A stretch of 64,000 nucleotides of DNA from Bettongia penicillata ogilbyi (taxonomy: Eukaryota; Chordata; Mammalia; Diprotodontia; Potoroidae): assembly GCA_023548195.1 (NCBI GenBank), contig JAJHZJ010000028.1:1878001-1942000 (forward strand), in the 5' to 3' direction. This document shows positions 11,640 to 21,985 of the stretch, in pieces. The notes under the pieces are model-generated. The model was not told where the DNA came from. It was given only the letters and a program-made list of their open reading frames with translations, and did no database searches. Position 1 is the stretch's first letter; each line of letters starts with the position of its first letter. Both the position numbers and the translations under genes were made by a program.

Positions 11640-12122
11640 TTTTTGGCTCACAGCCCACAGTTAGGTCCCAGATCAATCCACCTCAGGAAAAGTTAACCCT
11701 GTTGACCTAGATTTTCCCCACTGCTTCCATGCTCACAACAGTCCCAACTGGCACTGTGGGGTGGGAGTGGTTAAGTCATACCTTCATGGCTGCACTTGAC
11801 ACACAGCATCCCTCCAACTGGATTTTTTCCTCTCTGGATTTTTGTGCCGCTGCTCGGTCATGATTCTCCTCCGTAACTGTCTGGTGTTACCTTTTTTAGG
11901 CTCCTTTGTTGGATCAGCAATCATGCCTTTCCCCCTAATCGTAGGTATACCCCAAGTCCTAGTCCCTTTTCTCTTTTCTTAGTGATGTCCTCAACTTTCA
12001 TGGGTTCAACCATCATCTTTATGCCCCTGACTACTTCATGGTTGCACTTGACACACAGCATCCCTCCAACTAGATATTCTTTCCCTCTCTGGATTTTTGT
12101 GCCACTGCTCTATCATGGTTCT
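11640..12122 (-). pseudogene. Coding-like relic with an internal duplication, identity unknown
   Basis: Two segments, 11783-11867 and 12035-12122, are clearly homologous, lie 252 bp (84 codons) apart and differ by a 3-bp indel. On the minus strand both read, in the same frame, a peptide containing VGGMLCVKC followed by Asn/Ser-His-Glu. The frame is open for about 62 codons from about 12109 down to a TGA at 11921-11923. A neighbouring frame then stays open toward the second copy, which suggests a frameshift. I do not recognise the protein. It could be a decayed retrocopy of a repeat-bearing gene or a fortuitous open stretch in a local duplication. An L1 3' tail abuts one end. Confidence 0.4.
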
Positions 12123-12455
12123 GATCCAAGACAATTACAAGGAAAATGCTATCCATATCCAGATTAAGAACTGGTGGACTCTGAATGCAAATCAAAGGAT
12201 GATTTTTTTCACTTTATTCTTTCTCATGGTTTGTTTCCCTTTTGATCTATTCCTTTTTTCACAACTGTGACTAATATGGAAATAATTTTACATGATAGCA
12301 CATGTATAAACTGTATCAAACTGCCTACCATTTTTGGAAGAGGGGAGAGGAGGGAGGGAGAAAAAAATCAGAATTCAAAATCTTGTAAAAAATGAATGCA
12401 AAAAATTTTCTTGACATTTAACTGGGGAAAAAAATAAAATACTATCTAATTTTTT
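12123..12455 (+). mobile_element. L1 3' UTR, 5'-truncated insertion
   Basis: 'gatccaagacaattacaagg', 'agaactggtggactctgaat', 'atgactaatatggaaa'-like sequence, 'acatgtataaactgtatcaa', a GGGA-rich stretch and 'aaatcttgtaaaaaatgaat' are the marsupial L1 3' UTR in sense. They are the reverse of the blocks seen at 1846-2050. Ends in an A-rich tail. Confidence 0.82.
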
Positions 12456-12459
12456 TAAA

Positions 12460-13092
12460 CTGTCTATTGGCCATTTTCCACTAGATGATCCATACACATA
12501 TCAAACATAATATATTCAAAACAAGACTTATCTTTTCCCTAACATTTTCCCTTCATCCTAGCCCCCCTTTTGTGTCATGGGTCATACAATGCAAGAGGAA
12601 CTATAATACAGAAACTGCCTTGAGATTCAGAGGGCCTGGATCCCAGACCTGCCTCTGACATTTACTACTTCTGTTACTTTGGGCAATTCAGTTTCCCTGA
12701 CCTCAGTTTCTACATTTACAAAATTGACACTGACTTCTACAACATTCTCCCCTCCCTATCGCATATCCAATTAATTGTAAAGCCTTGTCCATACTACCTT
12801 CACAATATCTTTAGTGTCTGTCCCCTTTCCTCCATCCTAGAGGAGACTTCATCATAGTAATTTCTCTTGGATTATTATAATAACCTTCAAATAGGTCTCC
12901 ATCTAGGTCATCTCTCCAACCTATCCTCCACCCAGCTGCTCAACTGATACTTCTAAAACACTAACCATGTCATTCCCTTGTTCCAGAAGTGGGCAGTGGC
13001 TCTGTATTGCCTCTGAGAAAAAAGAAATACTTCTTTGTCCTGCAGAATGTTACTCTAGTCTGCCTTTCTACACAATATTTTTCTACCTTTTG
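12460..13092 (+). mobile_element. L2 LINE ORF segment, split by a SINE
   Basis: The first part (12460-12570) contains 'gtctattggccattttccac' and 'atattcaaaacaagactt'. The second (12729-13092) contains 'cctatcctccacccagctgc', 'taaccatgtcattcccttgt' and 'gggcagtggctctgtattgc'. All are in L2 sense order. The SINE at 12583-12728 sits between them. Confidence 0.8.
12583..12728 (+). mobile_element. MIR/THER-like SINE nested in L2
   Basis: 'cttgagattcagagggcctg', 'acctgcctctgacatttact' and 'tttccctgacctcagtttct' are in MIR sense order. Confidence 0.75.
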
Positions 13093-13290
13093 TAGTTCGG
13101 TGGACAGGACACTTGATCTAGAATCAGAAAGACAGGACTCTCAGACACTTACTAGATGTGGGACTCTGAGTAAGTTGCTTAAGCCTGTTTGCTTCAGTTT
13201 CCTCATCTGTAAAATGAGCTGGAGAAGGAAATGGCAAACAATTCCAGTATCTTTGTCAAGAAAACACCAAACGGGGTCATGAATTGACCC
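13093..13290 (+). mobile_element. MAR1-type CORE-SINE
   Basis: 'ttcggtggacaggacacttg', 'ctcagacacttactagatgt', 'tcatctgtaaaatgagctgg', 'agaaggaaatggcaaacaat' and 'gggtcatgaattgacc'. The tRNA head is degraded. Confidence 0.9.
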
Positions 13291-13453
13291 CCTAATCCAT
13301 TCTTGAGCCTCATACTTTCTCCAGTCTCTCAAAAAAAAATTAAAAATCTTTCATTTTTCTTAGTTCTTTGCCAGCAACAGCTCATTTGTGACTTAGTGAT
13401 TTTAATTTTGCCTTTTCCCTGACACCTATCCTATTTTCTCTATATGTCTGTAT

Positions 13454-13898
13454 AAAAAAAATCTAGGAATTGACATGAAGTTGGGGAGATCTTGTATCCT
13501 TGCAATGTCCTTACTATTGGTGGCAATTTCCTGTAGTCAAAATGTTTGTAAGTTTAATACCAGATCTATTCAATCATAGATTATGGATAGGGGAACATCC
13601 AACATTGTCTAAAATTAAGCTATTAGGCATAGGACTTTAGACCAGCAACAGTAAGTTAGGGTCCTTTAATTCTTAGTAATAGTGTGGAGACAATTAGGTC
13701 AATAGCATGTGTAGTTAGCAACATAAATATTATTTGTGTCTCAGTTGGTTAATGTTTTCAAAAAAAATTCTTTTGTGGTCCATATTGTAAATACTTTAAA
13801 AAGAAGTATCACCTGACCAAGAGTTGGAATTGCTTTATCTGTTATAAACTATGTTAAAAATAAATAATAAAAAATAAAATTTTTTTAAAAAAAATCTA
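13454..13898 (+). other. Candidate retrocopy with A-rich tail and direct repeats
   Basis: The 12-mer aaaaaaaatcta occurs at 13454-13465 and again at 13887-13898. The right copy is preceded by an A/T-rich tail with AATAAA-like words (13853-13886). The roughly 420 bp between has no long open frame, so it could be an mRNA 3' UTR retrocopy or an unclassified non-LTR element. The repeat itself is A-rich, so a chance match is possible. Confidence 0.35.
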
Positions 13899-14430
13899 AA
13901 TTGGCTGATGAGTTCCCCGTGTATACACATTCATTTCTTTAAACAATCCCCCTCTTTCCTTCTCAACATTATGGTTACTCTTTAAGCCTTCTGGATTTCC
14001 ATCTTGAGAATGTCTCATCTTCCTTGACCAGCTTCTTGTACAGAATTTGAGTTTCTTTTCTCTGAGCCTAGCAAATGGTAAAGAAAACAAAGAGAATGTT
14101 TTTAGGCTATATTTGGGGCAGATGGTGGTCAAAGAAAGTATATGAGTGCTACTCAGAGTTAATGGGATGATATTAACAAGGGACAGGGAAGGCAGGACTA
14201 CTCAACTGCCCATAATGAATGAATCTAAGTCACTGAGCTCAGAAGAACTACATTCAGGGAATTGAAATAACTTGGAGATAGAATTACTGAGGCCATGCTA
14301 CTGATCTTTCTAAAACTATAGTGAAGAAAAGACATGCTGCCAAACTGGAAGTAGCCAAATTCCTTGATTTCTAAATGGAGAAAGAAGTTGCATTCTTCAA
14401 AATATAGACTGATAAACTTGAATTTCATCT
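13899..14430. other. Unclassified sequence, no gene seen
   Basis: Short open frames on the minus strand (13896-14132 and 14225-14428) show no recognisable domains. Confidence 0.45.
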
Positions 14431-15340
14431 CTGAGCAAAATTCAGGACCTTATTTTTAAAGGTGTGGTCTTTAAGCACTAAGAAAGGGAAGTGGTGACTG
14501 CTAAGAATCGTCATGGGTTCCTAAAGAATAGGTCATGCTAGGCTAACCTCATTTCCTTTTTGACAGGTTACTAGATTGGTAAAACAGGGGAATTCCATAA
14601 ACACAGTATACCTAGATTTTAGCGAGACATTTTTACAAACTTATATCTGTGTATATAATATGGAGAGAAGTGGGCTGGATAGGTTTGATTAAATGAACAG
14701 AATCAAAGAACAGTGATGAATGGATTATGGCAACATGGAGACGCTCAAGTATCCTCAAGATCTGTCCTTGGACTTGTTCTGTCCAACACTTTCTTCAGTG
14801 ACTTGGATGAAGCCATAGATAACATAGCTGTCAAATGTATGAGTGATACAAAGCTGGGAGGGAGAGCTAACAGGTTGGATGATATAGTCAAGAGTTAAAG
14901 AGTTCTAAGCTAGGACAATGTGCAAAATCTAAAAGGAAGAAATGTAATAGGGATAGACATAAAGTCCTATATTTGCATTAAAAAAATAACTATGAGTACA
15001 GGATTGAGGTGGCATGGCTACACAAGAGTCCACATGAAACAAGGATGTGGGGAAAGAGTTTATTTTTCATATGTGAAAAGAAGCATAAATACACAAGAAG
15101 GAGGGATGAGACCAGTAAGAATCTCAAGAACCTTACTCTTTTTTGACTGGAAAAAAAGAAATAAACTCATAGAGTAGATGGGGAAATGTGTTAAATTAAA
15201 TCTGAAAACAAGAGGGTCCAGGAAGAGAGTAATTTAGAAATAAAACAGAATAGGAATACGTTAGAGAGAATATAAAGTTGGGGAGAGAAGTCACAAGCAA
15301 GTCCAAATTCGATTTTGGAGAATATATCAAAAAGTAGGGT
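14430..15340 (+). mobile_element. CR1/L3 LINE ORF2 remnant, sense
   Basis: The segment follows the sense strand of CR1/L3: 'gtcatgctaggctaacctca', 'tccttggacttgttctgtcc', 'gtgacttggatgaagccata' and 'acaaagctgggagggagagc'. It includes the reverse-transcriptase palm relic at 14713-14898 and fades out near 15340. Confidence 0.8.
14713..14898 (+). pseudogene. CR1 reverse-transcriptase fragment with altered catalytic box
   Basis: A 62-codon open frame. Residues 17-33 read SVLGLVLSNTFFSDLDE, matching the CR1-clade pattern of G-x-x-L-G-P-x-L-F-N-x-F-I-N-D-L-D. Residues 42-50 read CMSDTKLGG, where active elements have FADDTKLGG, so the first catalytic aspartate is lost. The frame ends in a stop after 62 codons, far short of an ORF2 protein. 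Confidence 0.85.
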
Positions 15341-15600
15341 TTAAAGAGAGAGGAGATAGATATCTATACATAGATATCACAATAGATAGATTGAGAGATC
15401 AATAGATATACCTATAGACATAGAATTATGAGGATGATTGGCCAATAAGGGCTCAGTTCTTAGAGCATATACAATATTCACATAGAAGTTTGGGGACCTT
15501 ACTTCCATGCGTGATGGAAGGGCCCTTTCCCTCTTTGTGTTGAGCATGCATAGGTATTCTGAAATTATCTCTTGTTGGCTTATTTCATATTGATGCAAAG
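15341..15600. other. GATA-rich simple sequence and unclassified flank
   Basis: Scattered gatagata and agatat words between 15353 and 15425. The rest is unclassified. Confidence 0.5.
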
Positions 15601-15852
15601 CCTTTTAATTAGATGCTGACCTAGAACTGAATGAGAACACAAAAGGCTCAAATAGAGGAACTCTCTTAATTCTTTCTGGGTGACAAGCAAGGCAAGATCT
15701 CTGTCAGATTCTTGTTGTAGAAGAAGTAGCTGTGAGAAAAGTGACAGTATCCTGCTACCTGACTGGCATGCGACCACCAATGCTTCTTTGTTTTCTTGTC
15801 TCTGTTGTGTTTCATTCTTTCTCGATCAGATGAAAGAGTAGCAAAGTCCAAA

Positions 15853-15979
15853 TGGAATAGATTTAATCTATTTATCTAATTAATTTAATAGATGTATATA
15901 TAATCTATTTATCTAATTAATTTAATAGATGTATATATAATCTATAATCTAATTAATTTAATAGATGTAATCTATTCCA
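15853..15979. repeat. 37-bp tandem repeat framed by an inverted repeat
   Basis: Units at 15864-15900 and 15901-15937 are identical 37-mers beginning taatctatttatctaatt. A third, shortened unit runs 15938-15968. The array is bracketed by tggaatagatt (15853-15863) and its reverse complement aatctattcca (15969-15979). Very AT-rich, able to fold on itself. Confidence 0.9.
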
Positions 15980-17590
15980 AACTTGTGAGCTTTTAAAGTT
16001 TGGATAAGGCAACAAAGATGCCCCAAGTCACCAAAGCTGGTAGCTGCAGCAGCCAGTCAAGTCAAGGAAGAATCTGCCCCTGAGGAATGACCTACTTGAC
16101 CCCACAGTAAATTTACCCAGGAAGTGAGATTTTGTATCGTGTAAGCAAATGAGCAACTGATCCGCCAGCTATGCCACACCCAGAAGTGAACTTGGGGAGA
16201 CGGGGGAGGGAATGTTTCATTTGCAGCCACTTTAAATTTGAGCCCACTTTCCCCAGAGACCAAGGTGATAGTAGAATGTTACTGTTTTGGAGGGTTGTAC
16301 TTGCTAAACCTTCTTAGTAAATTCTCCCTAGGGAAAAACAGTGTTGTATATATGAGATGAATTCTGGTATGGCCATAAGACAGAACAGGAGCTCTCTCAG
16401 GTTAATATCAAGTTGCAGAAGTGTGAGTGCATGAGCATCCAGCACTGAATATATTCTGTGCAATATGTTCCCTTTTGAGAGACTTCCCTGCTTTAGACAG
16501 ATTTGGACAAGGGCCCTAGACACTTTTAATGCATTACTGTTGGGCAGATGAGGTACAACCCCTGATTGACTTTGAACTTTACTTCCTCTTGGTACTCCTA
16601 AAAGTTGAATCAAGATTAGAAATAATTCTAGGATGTAAAAAGGAGAACCTAGGGTCAGAAAGAGGTATTCTGATTTGCAGATATGCTTTTGTGTAAGTTC
16701 CGAGCTTGGGCCAATCTACAGATGCAACAGCTCCCCCAGTGTTTGTCGGTTTTGAAAAAGCCTTTCAGCTTTTCTTCAGATTCAAACTTTAGTTATTTAA
16801 CTACATGATCTGACAGGTGATAACATGCTTGTAGTCCCCAAAAAGGCTTTTAGAGAGCCATGAACCCCATGTGAGATACTGGAGTCATTGATTTGCCAAC
16901 CTCTACACTGTCCTTATTTGCCAAGCCTGGAAAAGTTTTACAGGGTAAGCTCACTAGAGACAGGCCTCCTGGGGCTTTCTCTGGAACAGACCTCAGAAGT
17001 CCCTCCAAGTTTTTTATTTTTTCATTTTACTTGACTAACTCAACTTTGTAAAGTTGGGTCCAAGAGAAGCCTGTCTAAATGGCTGTCTGGGAGTATTCCT
17101 CATTGCTGCTTGTTGGCCCAGGTCCAGCTGCCAAGCCGAGTCGGCACATACTCAGCCTAAGGCATGTCAGCTCCTGTTGCCAGCCACTAAGTGGCTTTGA
17201 TCCAGGAATTTGGCAGGAGGACCACATGGTCTCTTCTACATATTTTTACACAGCATCACTGCCCAGGCTGGGCTGCACCCAGGAATTTAGGTTTGGCCTT
17301 GGTACTACAAAATCTATTTCTGGTTTAAAGGCATTGCCATTTCCCTCCTTACGTCTGTGACCTGTACAACCCTCATGCTTTCCAAAGGAGCTTGCTTAGT
17401 TCCTAATAAGGCAAAGCCTAGAACCTGCTGACCGATTAGATTAGAAAGAATGACATAAGGGAACAGGATGACAAAAACAAAGACTGGTAGGGAAGTGGTC
17501 CGAGAATTAATGCTCAGAATTGTCATACAGAAGAATATGCATATCTTTGAGGAATCAGGAAACTGGACTCTTTATGGCCCAGCTCTGCTT
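15980..17590. other. About 1.6 kb without recognisable repeats or genes
   Basis: This is one of the longer stretches with no transposon signal. Open frames at 16057-16263 (-), 16314-16613 (-), 17079-17360 (+) and 17314-17526 (-) have no recognisable domain and overlap on both strands. It could hold non-coding regulatory sequence, but nothing specific can be read from it. Confidence 0.5.
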
Positions 17591-17591
17591 T

Positions 17592-17852
17592 ATTAGTACT
17601 AATAGATAGCATTTACATATCATTTTGAGATTTGCAAAGTACTTTATGTATAATAATTCATTTGATGCTCACAACAATTCTGTGAGGTAGGTGTTTTTAT
17701 TATCCCCATATTACCTATGAGGAAACTGATATAGACAGGAGTTAAGTGCCTTGCCCAGGTCCACACGGCTTGTAGGAGTATGAGGTCAGATCTGAACTTA
17801 GGACTCCCTGACTCTAGGTCTAACCCTCTATCCACTCTGGTACCTAGCTGCA
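17592..17852 (-). mobile_element. Mon1/THER-type SINE, full length
   Basis: The plus strand gives the antisense order 'ttgatgctcacaacaattct', 'tattatccccatattaccta', 'gaggaaactgatatagacag', 'ttgcccaggtccacacggct' and the head 'ctctatccactctggtacct' then 'agctgc'. Confidence 0.88.
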
Positions 17853-17867
17853 TGAATAAGTATGTGT

Positions 17868-18008
17868 ATCTCCTTTTTACAGATGAGGAAACTGAGGTGA
17901 AGAATGGTTAAATGATGTGTGCAGGTTCACATGGCTAGTAAGTGTCTGAGGCAGGATTTGAATTCAGGTCTTCCTTACTCCAAGTTTTATCTACTGTATC
18001 ACTTAGAC
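17868..18008 (-). mobile_element. CORE-SINE, truncated
   Basis: 'tttttacagatgaggaaact', 'ggttcacatggctagtaagt' and 'gaattcaggtcttcctta' are antisense SINE blocks. The copy is directly adjacent to the SINE at 17592-17852. Confidence 0.82.
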
Positions 18009-18009
18009 T

Positions 18010-18870
18010 TGTATGAACTACTGTAGAGAAAAGTTATTAGAACCAGAATGATTTACACAATGATTGCAATGATATAAAGAAAATTTAAACTACCAAAATA
18101 TATTTTAGAACTACACAAAATCATTACAAAATCCATCTCAAGATGCAGAAGCTCAAGAGCCTCAAGGGAAATAATTTTTAAAAGTACAAATGAAGGTGGC
18201 ATAGCTTCACCAGATCTCAAACTATATTATAAAATGGATATCATCAAAAGTATTTGGTGTTGATTAAAAAACAGAGGAGTTGATCGGTGGAATAGGCTAG
18301 GTAGGTAAGATTTAGCAGCAAATAAACAGAGTAGCCTAGAGTTTCATTAAACTCATGAACAAAAGAAACTACTGGCATAAGAATTCCTTGACTCAACAAG
18401 AACTAGAAAAATTGAAAAGCAATTTGTCAGGAATTAAGTTTAGATGAACTTCTTACCTCATTTCCACAATGAATCAATAAACAAGCATTTATTTAGAAAC
18501 TTCTATATTCAAGGTATTTTAAAATCAAAGAATGAAGTAACTCCTACAAAATCTTTTGCATGAACAAAATTAGTGCTCTACCAGGTGTCTAAGTCAAAGA
18601 GTTTGAAGGATGAAGTTGTGCAAAAACATTTATGGCAGACTTTTTGTTGCAGCAATGATTTGGAAACTGCATACCCTTAAATTGAGAAATGACAACAAAT
18701 TATGATATATGAATATAATGGAATATTATTGAATTATAAGAAATGAGGAAAGGAATGGACTCAGAAAGCTGAGACTCATATGAACAGATGCAGAGTGAAG
18801 TGAGTAGAATTTATACAATGATTACAAAAATATAAAGGATAGCAATTTTGAGAACTAAGATACTATGCTG
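18010..18870 (+). mobile_element. L1 ORF2 and 3' remnant, sense, internally deleted
   Basis: 'ccagatctcaaactatatta', 'atggatatcatcaaaagtat' and 'gtggaataggctaggtaggt' are from L1 ORF2. 'acatttatggcagacttttt', 'taatggaatattattgaatt' and 'agtgaagtgagtagaattta' are from the ORF2 end. The middle is poorly preserved. Confidence 0.8.
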
Positions 18871-19113
18871 CCTTAAATGTCCTTAAATGCAGAAGATGCA
18901 AAAGTCTCAGAGGAGTCCATAATCAGTCGCAGAAAATACATAAAGTATTCAAATGGCCCCAAATCTCCTCTCCAAAGGGAGTAAACTCAGATTTGCCATT
19001 CCAGTGAACCAGTAGATCTTTCAGAAAGTCCTTTACCATCCCTTGTAGGACTTACAGTATCACCCTATAGTTGGGAAACCTTCCCTCATTCCCAAAACAA
19101 ATCTACTTTGGAG

Positions 19114-19990
19114 CTACTGTACCAGCAAGCCCCTTTTCCCATCAGAACTGAACTCTCTGAATGACTCACTATACTGGTACAGAGTGTCAAGGTCCAGATC
19201 TCTGCCTCCCTTCACTCCCAACTTTGACACATGATATGACTTGACCGCTCCTCTGACTGTAGGAGCCAAATGGGCAATCCTCTTCTTTGTCAAGAGGATG
19301 ATACCCAGAGATGCTACTGGGGTGAGTGGAAAGGTTGCCCTTCTTTCTGGACCAGAACACTAAACTCTGGGTACAGTTCCTCAAAAGGCAAGCTCCAAAG
19401 CTTGCATGGTTCAAGAAATTTCTTTTCTGGCTAGTTTAGCTTCTGGGAACATGCTGCCTCAGAAATCAAAACATCCTCCTTCTTCTGTACAGGAATACTC
19501 AATGAACTTTCCTCTTAAACCACCTGGGCCTGCAATAATTCTACTTTTGCCTTGTCCTTCTGCTGATACTCATCTATCATTGCCTCAATTGTTGCCATCT
19601 CTTGGGCTTGGAAAATATGCTCTCAGGTCCTATTGCTACCATTTTCTTCTTCCTCAAGATGCAGTGGCACTAATTGCTCCTAGGGGATGAGAAGGGGAAA
19701 AGGGAAATCCTCTTGCCCCCTCACCCATGCTCCATTGTACTCTGAAAGAAAGGCAAAAGGCCTGAGAGTACTCTTCTGCTCTCGTTCACAGGCTAGCATA
19801 GAATCTATCCTCTGGTGACCAATTCAGCAATCATCTTAGGAGCAGCCCCAAATGCAGAAAACCAATCAGCAGTTTTCCGTGTCTTCTCAGCAAGGGACGG
19901 TGGGTATGCCCACACTCTCCATGGAGGAGTGTTTCCAAAACCATACAACGCTCATACCTAGTTACCTCATCAAGTTGATTGTGGAGCTTA
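19114..19990 (-). pseudogene. Decayed reading frame of unknown identity
   Basis: Read on the minus strand, protein-like sequence is spread over at least two frames. One frame is open for 81 codons at 19117-19359 (stop TAG at 19114-19116) and contains KSYHVSKLGVKGGRDLDLDT. A second frame, from about 19780 to 19320, reads about 150 codons broken by only a few stops, including AFLSEYNGAWVRGQEDFPF and EAMIDEYQQKDKAKVELLQA. Upstream, near 19910-19990, there is DKLHNQLDEVTRYER. No ATG-initiated long frame remains. I do not recognise the family. It may be a processed pseudogene, a retroelement gene or, less likely, chance. No poly-T marking a minus-strand retrocopy tail is seen near 18.9 kb. Confidence 0.45.
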
Positions 19991-20246
19991 TCAAAATCAT
20001 CAGGGAATTCCCCTGATCAACACCCCCCCCCAAAAAAAAACTTTATCTTTACTACTGGCTTCTACTTCCTTACCACCTACTCACTCTCAACCTCTACCAT
20101 GTACTTCTGTCCCCCTCCATACTCTTGAAACTGCTGTCAAAGGTTATGAATGATGTCTTAATATTTTTTCCAGTCTTCATTCTCCTTGACTTCTCTGCAG
20201 TATTGATACTGTTGACCATATCCTCCTTTTTGATACTCTCATCTTC

Positions 20247-20533
20247 AGAAATATGATGTACCATGTACAATCCCTGTCAGATTGTTTGCCATCTTTGGGA
20301 GGGAGAAAAATTTGGAACTCAAAATATTTCAGAAAGTGAATGTTGAAAATTGTCATTACATGTAATTTGCAAAAAATACCAGTAAATAAGAAAAAGAAAT
20401 GTCAGTTGAATTGAAAAGGAAGGAAGGAAGGAAGGAAGGAAGGAAGGAAGGAAGGAAGGAAGGAAGGAAGGAAGGAAGGAAGGAAGGAAGGAAGGAAGGA
20501 AGGAAGGAAGGAAGAAAAGAAAGAAATATGATG
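20247..20533 (+). mobile_element. 5'-truncated L1 3' tail with target duplications
   Basis: agaaatatgatg at 20247-20258 is repeated at 20522-20533 and flanks the insertion. Inside are 'gtcagattgtttgccatctt', 'gggagggagaaaaatttgga' and 'gaatgttgaaaattgtcatt', which are marsupial L1 3' UTR blocks. The poly-A tail has been replaced or extended by an AAGG microsatellite. Confidence 0.85.
20415..20513. repeat. (AAGG)n microsatellite
   Basis: About 24 nearly perfect AAGG units at the 3' end of the truncated L1, just before its right target duplication. Confidence 0.97.
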
Positions 20534-21037
20534 CACTGATGGTTCTTCTTGTACCTCTTTGGTTGTTCTTACTCTGTCTCTTTAACCCTTTCCTTGTCTT
20601 CTTCCTGACCTTTTAAGACCCTAAAGTTCTGTCCTTCTATTATATTATCTCCCTTGACAATCCCATTCCCTCCCACCACTTCAATTATCATTTCTATGCT
20701 GATACCTCTAATTAATCAGGGTTCTAGTTCTACTTCTCGAGATACATACAAGAAGGTTCTACCTTAATATTCCAACAGCACCTGAGGACCAACACATCCA
20801 AAATTATGCTTACTGCCTTTTCACCAGAACCTGCTTCTTCTTCTGACTTGATTATTTCTGTCTGTAGTTGATGTCTTAGAGTCATACCTGATTCTGCCTA
20901 AAGGAGATCCCTCCTCTGATAATCAATCAATTACAAATTCTACCAATAGCACCTCAGTAACATTTCATGGATTTAACCCCCCTCTCACTTCCTACTTGTA
21001 CCCTTCCCACAGCATAATAGACAAACCCTTATTACAA

Positions 21038-21212
21038 CCTTCCTTCCTTCCTTCTTTTCTTTCTTTCTTTTTGTCCTTCCTTCCTTCTTTCATTTCTCTT
21101 TTTTGAAGCAATTTGGGTTAAGTGAGTTGTCCAGGGTCACATAGCTAGTAAGTATCTGAGGCAGGATTTTGACTTGGGTCCTCCTGACTCCAGGGCCACC
21201 TAGCTGCCCCTT
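21038..21212 (-). mobile_element. CORE-SINE with CT-rich tail, nested in L2
   Basis: The tail reads as ttcc/cttt repeats on the plus strand (21038-21100). Then come 'ttaagtgagttgtccagggt', 'cacatagctagtaagtatct', 'ctcctgactccagggccacc' and 'tagctgcccc'. It separates L2 sense blocks. Confidence 0.88.
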
Positions 21213-21289
21213 TGGACTATTAGATTTCTAATGGATTTTCCTATCTCCATTCTCTCCCCCTTTCCAACCTTTCTTTCATAATGCTGTCA

Positions 21290-21985
21290 GTCATTTAGTC
21301 TATCAATAAGCATTTATTAAGTACTGACTTTGCGACAGACACTGAACTAAGCACTGGGCATACAATAAAAGGCTAGGCCCTTGCTCTCCAGGAGTTCAGT
21401 CTAATTAGAGAGACAACATGCAGATGATTATGTAAAAATAAAATATATACAGGATAAATTGGAGATAACCATTAGAGGGAAGGCTCTAGCAGAAGAGGCA
21501 TTGTGAAAGGCTTCCTATAAAAGGTCAGATTTCAATTGGACTTGTTGGGAGCCAGGAAATAGATATGCAAAGTGAGGGTATGAGGGTATTTGCGGCATGG
21601 GGAACAGCCCTCTGGAGATGAAGTTCCTTATTTGAGGCAAAGCAAAGAGGTTGGTATCATTGGATCACAGAGTATAGGACTGGAAGGGGTAAGAAACAGA
21701 GGGTTCTTGAGAAGACTAGAAGCATATGAGGGGCCCAGGTTGTGAAGGAATTTGAATGCCAAACAGAAGATTTTCTATTTAATCCTGGATGTGATAGGGA
21801 GTCACTATTTTTTCTTGAATGGGATGGGGAGGTGGGGGTGGCATGATCAGAACTATGCTTTAAGATAAATTTGACATGTGAGTAGAGGAAGGACTGGAGT
21901 GGGGAGAGAGTTAGGGCAGATAGATGAGTCAGATCACCATTGCAACAGTGTGAGGAGATGAGGACCTGAACCAGGAAGGTTGCAG
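21290..21985 (-). mobile_element. L2 LINE 3' UTR inserted in an opposite-strand L2
   Basis: Starts with antisense L2 terminus 'caataagcatttattaagta' and continues 'ccttgctctccaggagttca', 'ttgtgaaggaatttgaatgc', 'gatagggagtcactattttt', 'ggtggcatgatcagaactat' and 'aggactggagtggggagaga', then 'gatgaggacctgaaccagga'. Sense L2 sequence resumes immediately after. Confidence 0.85.
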
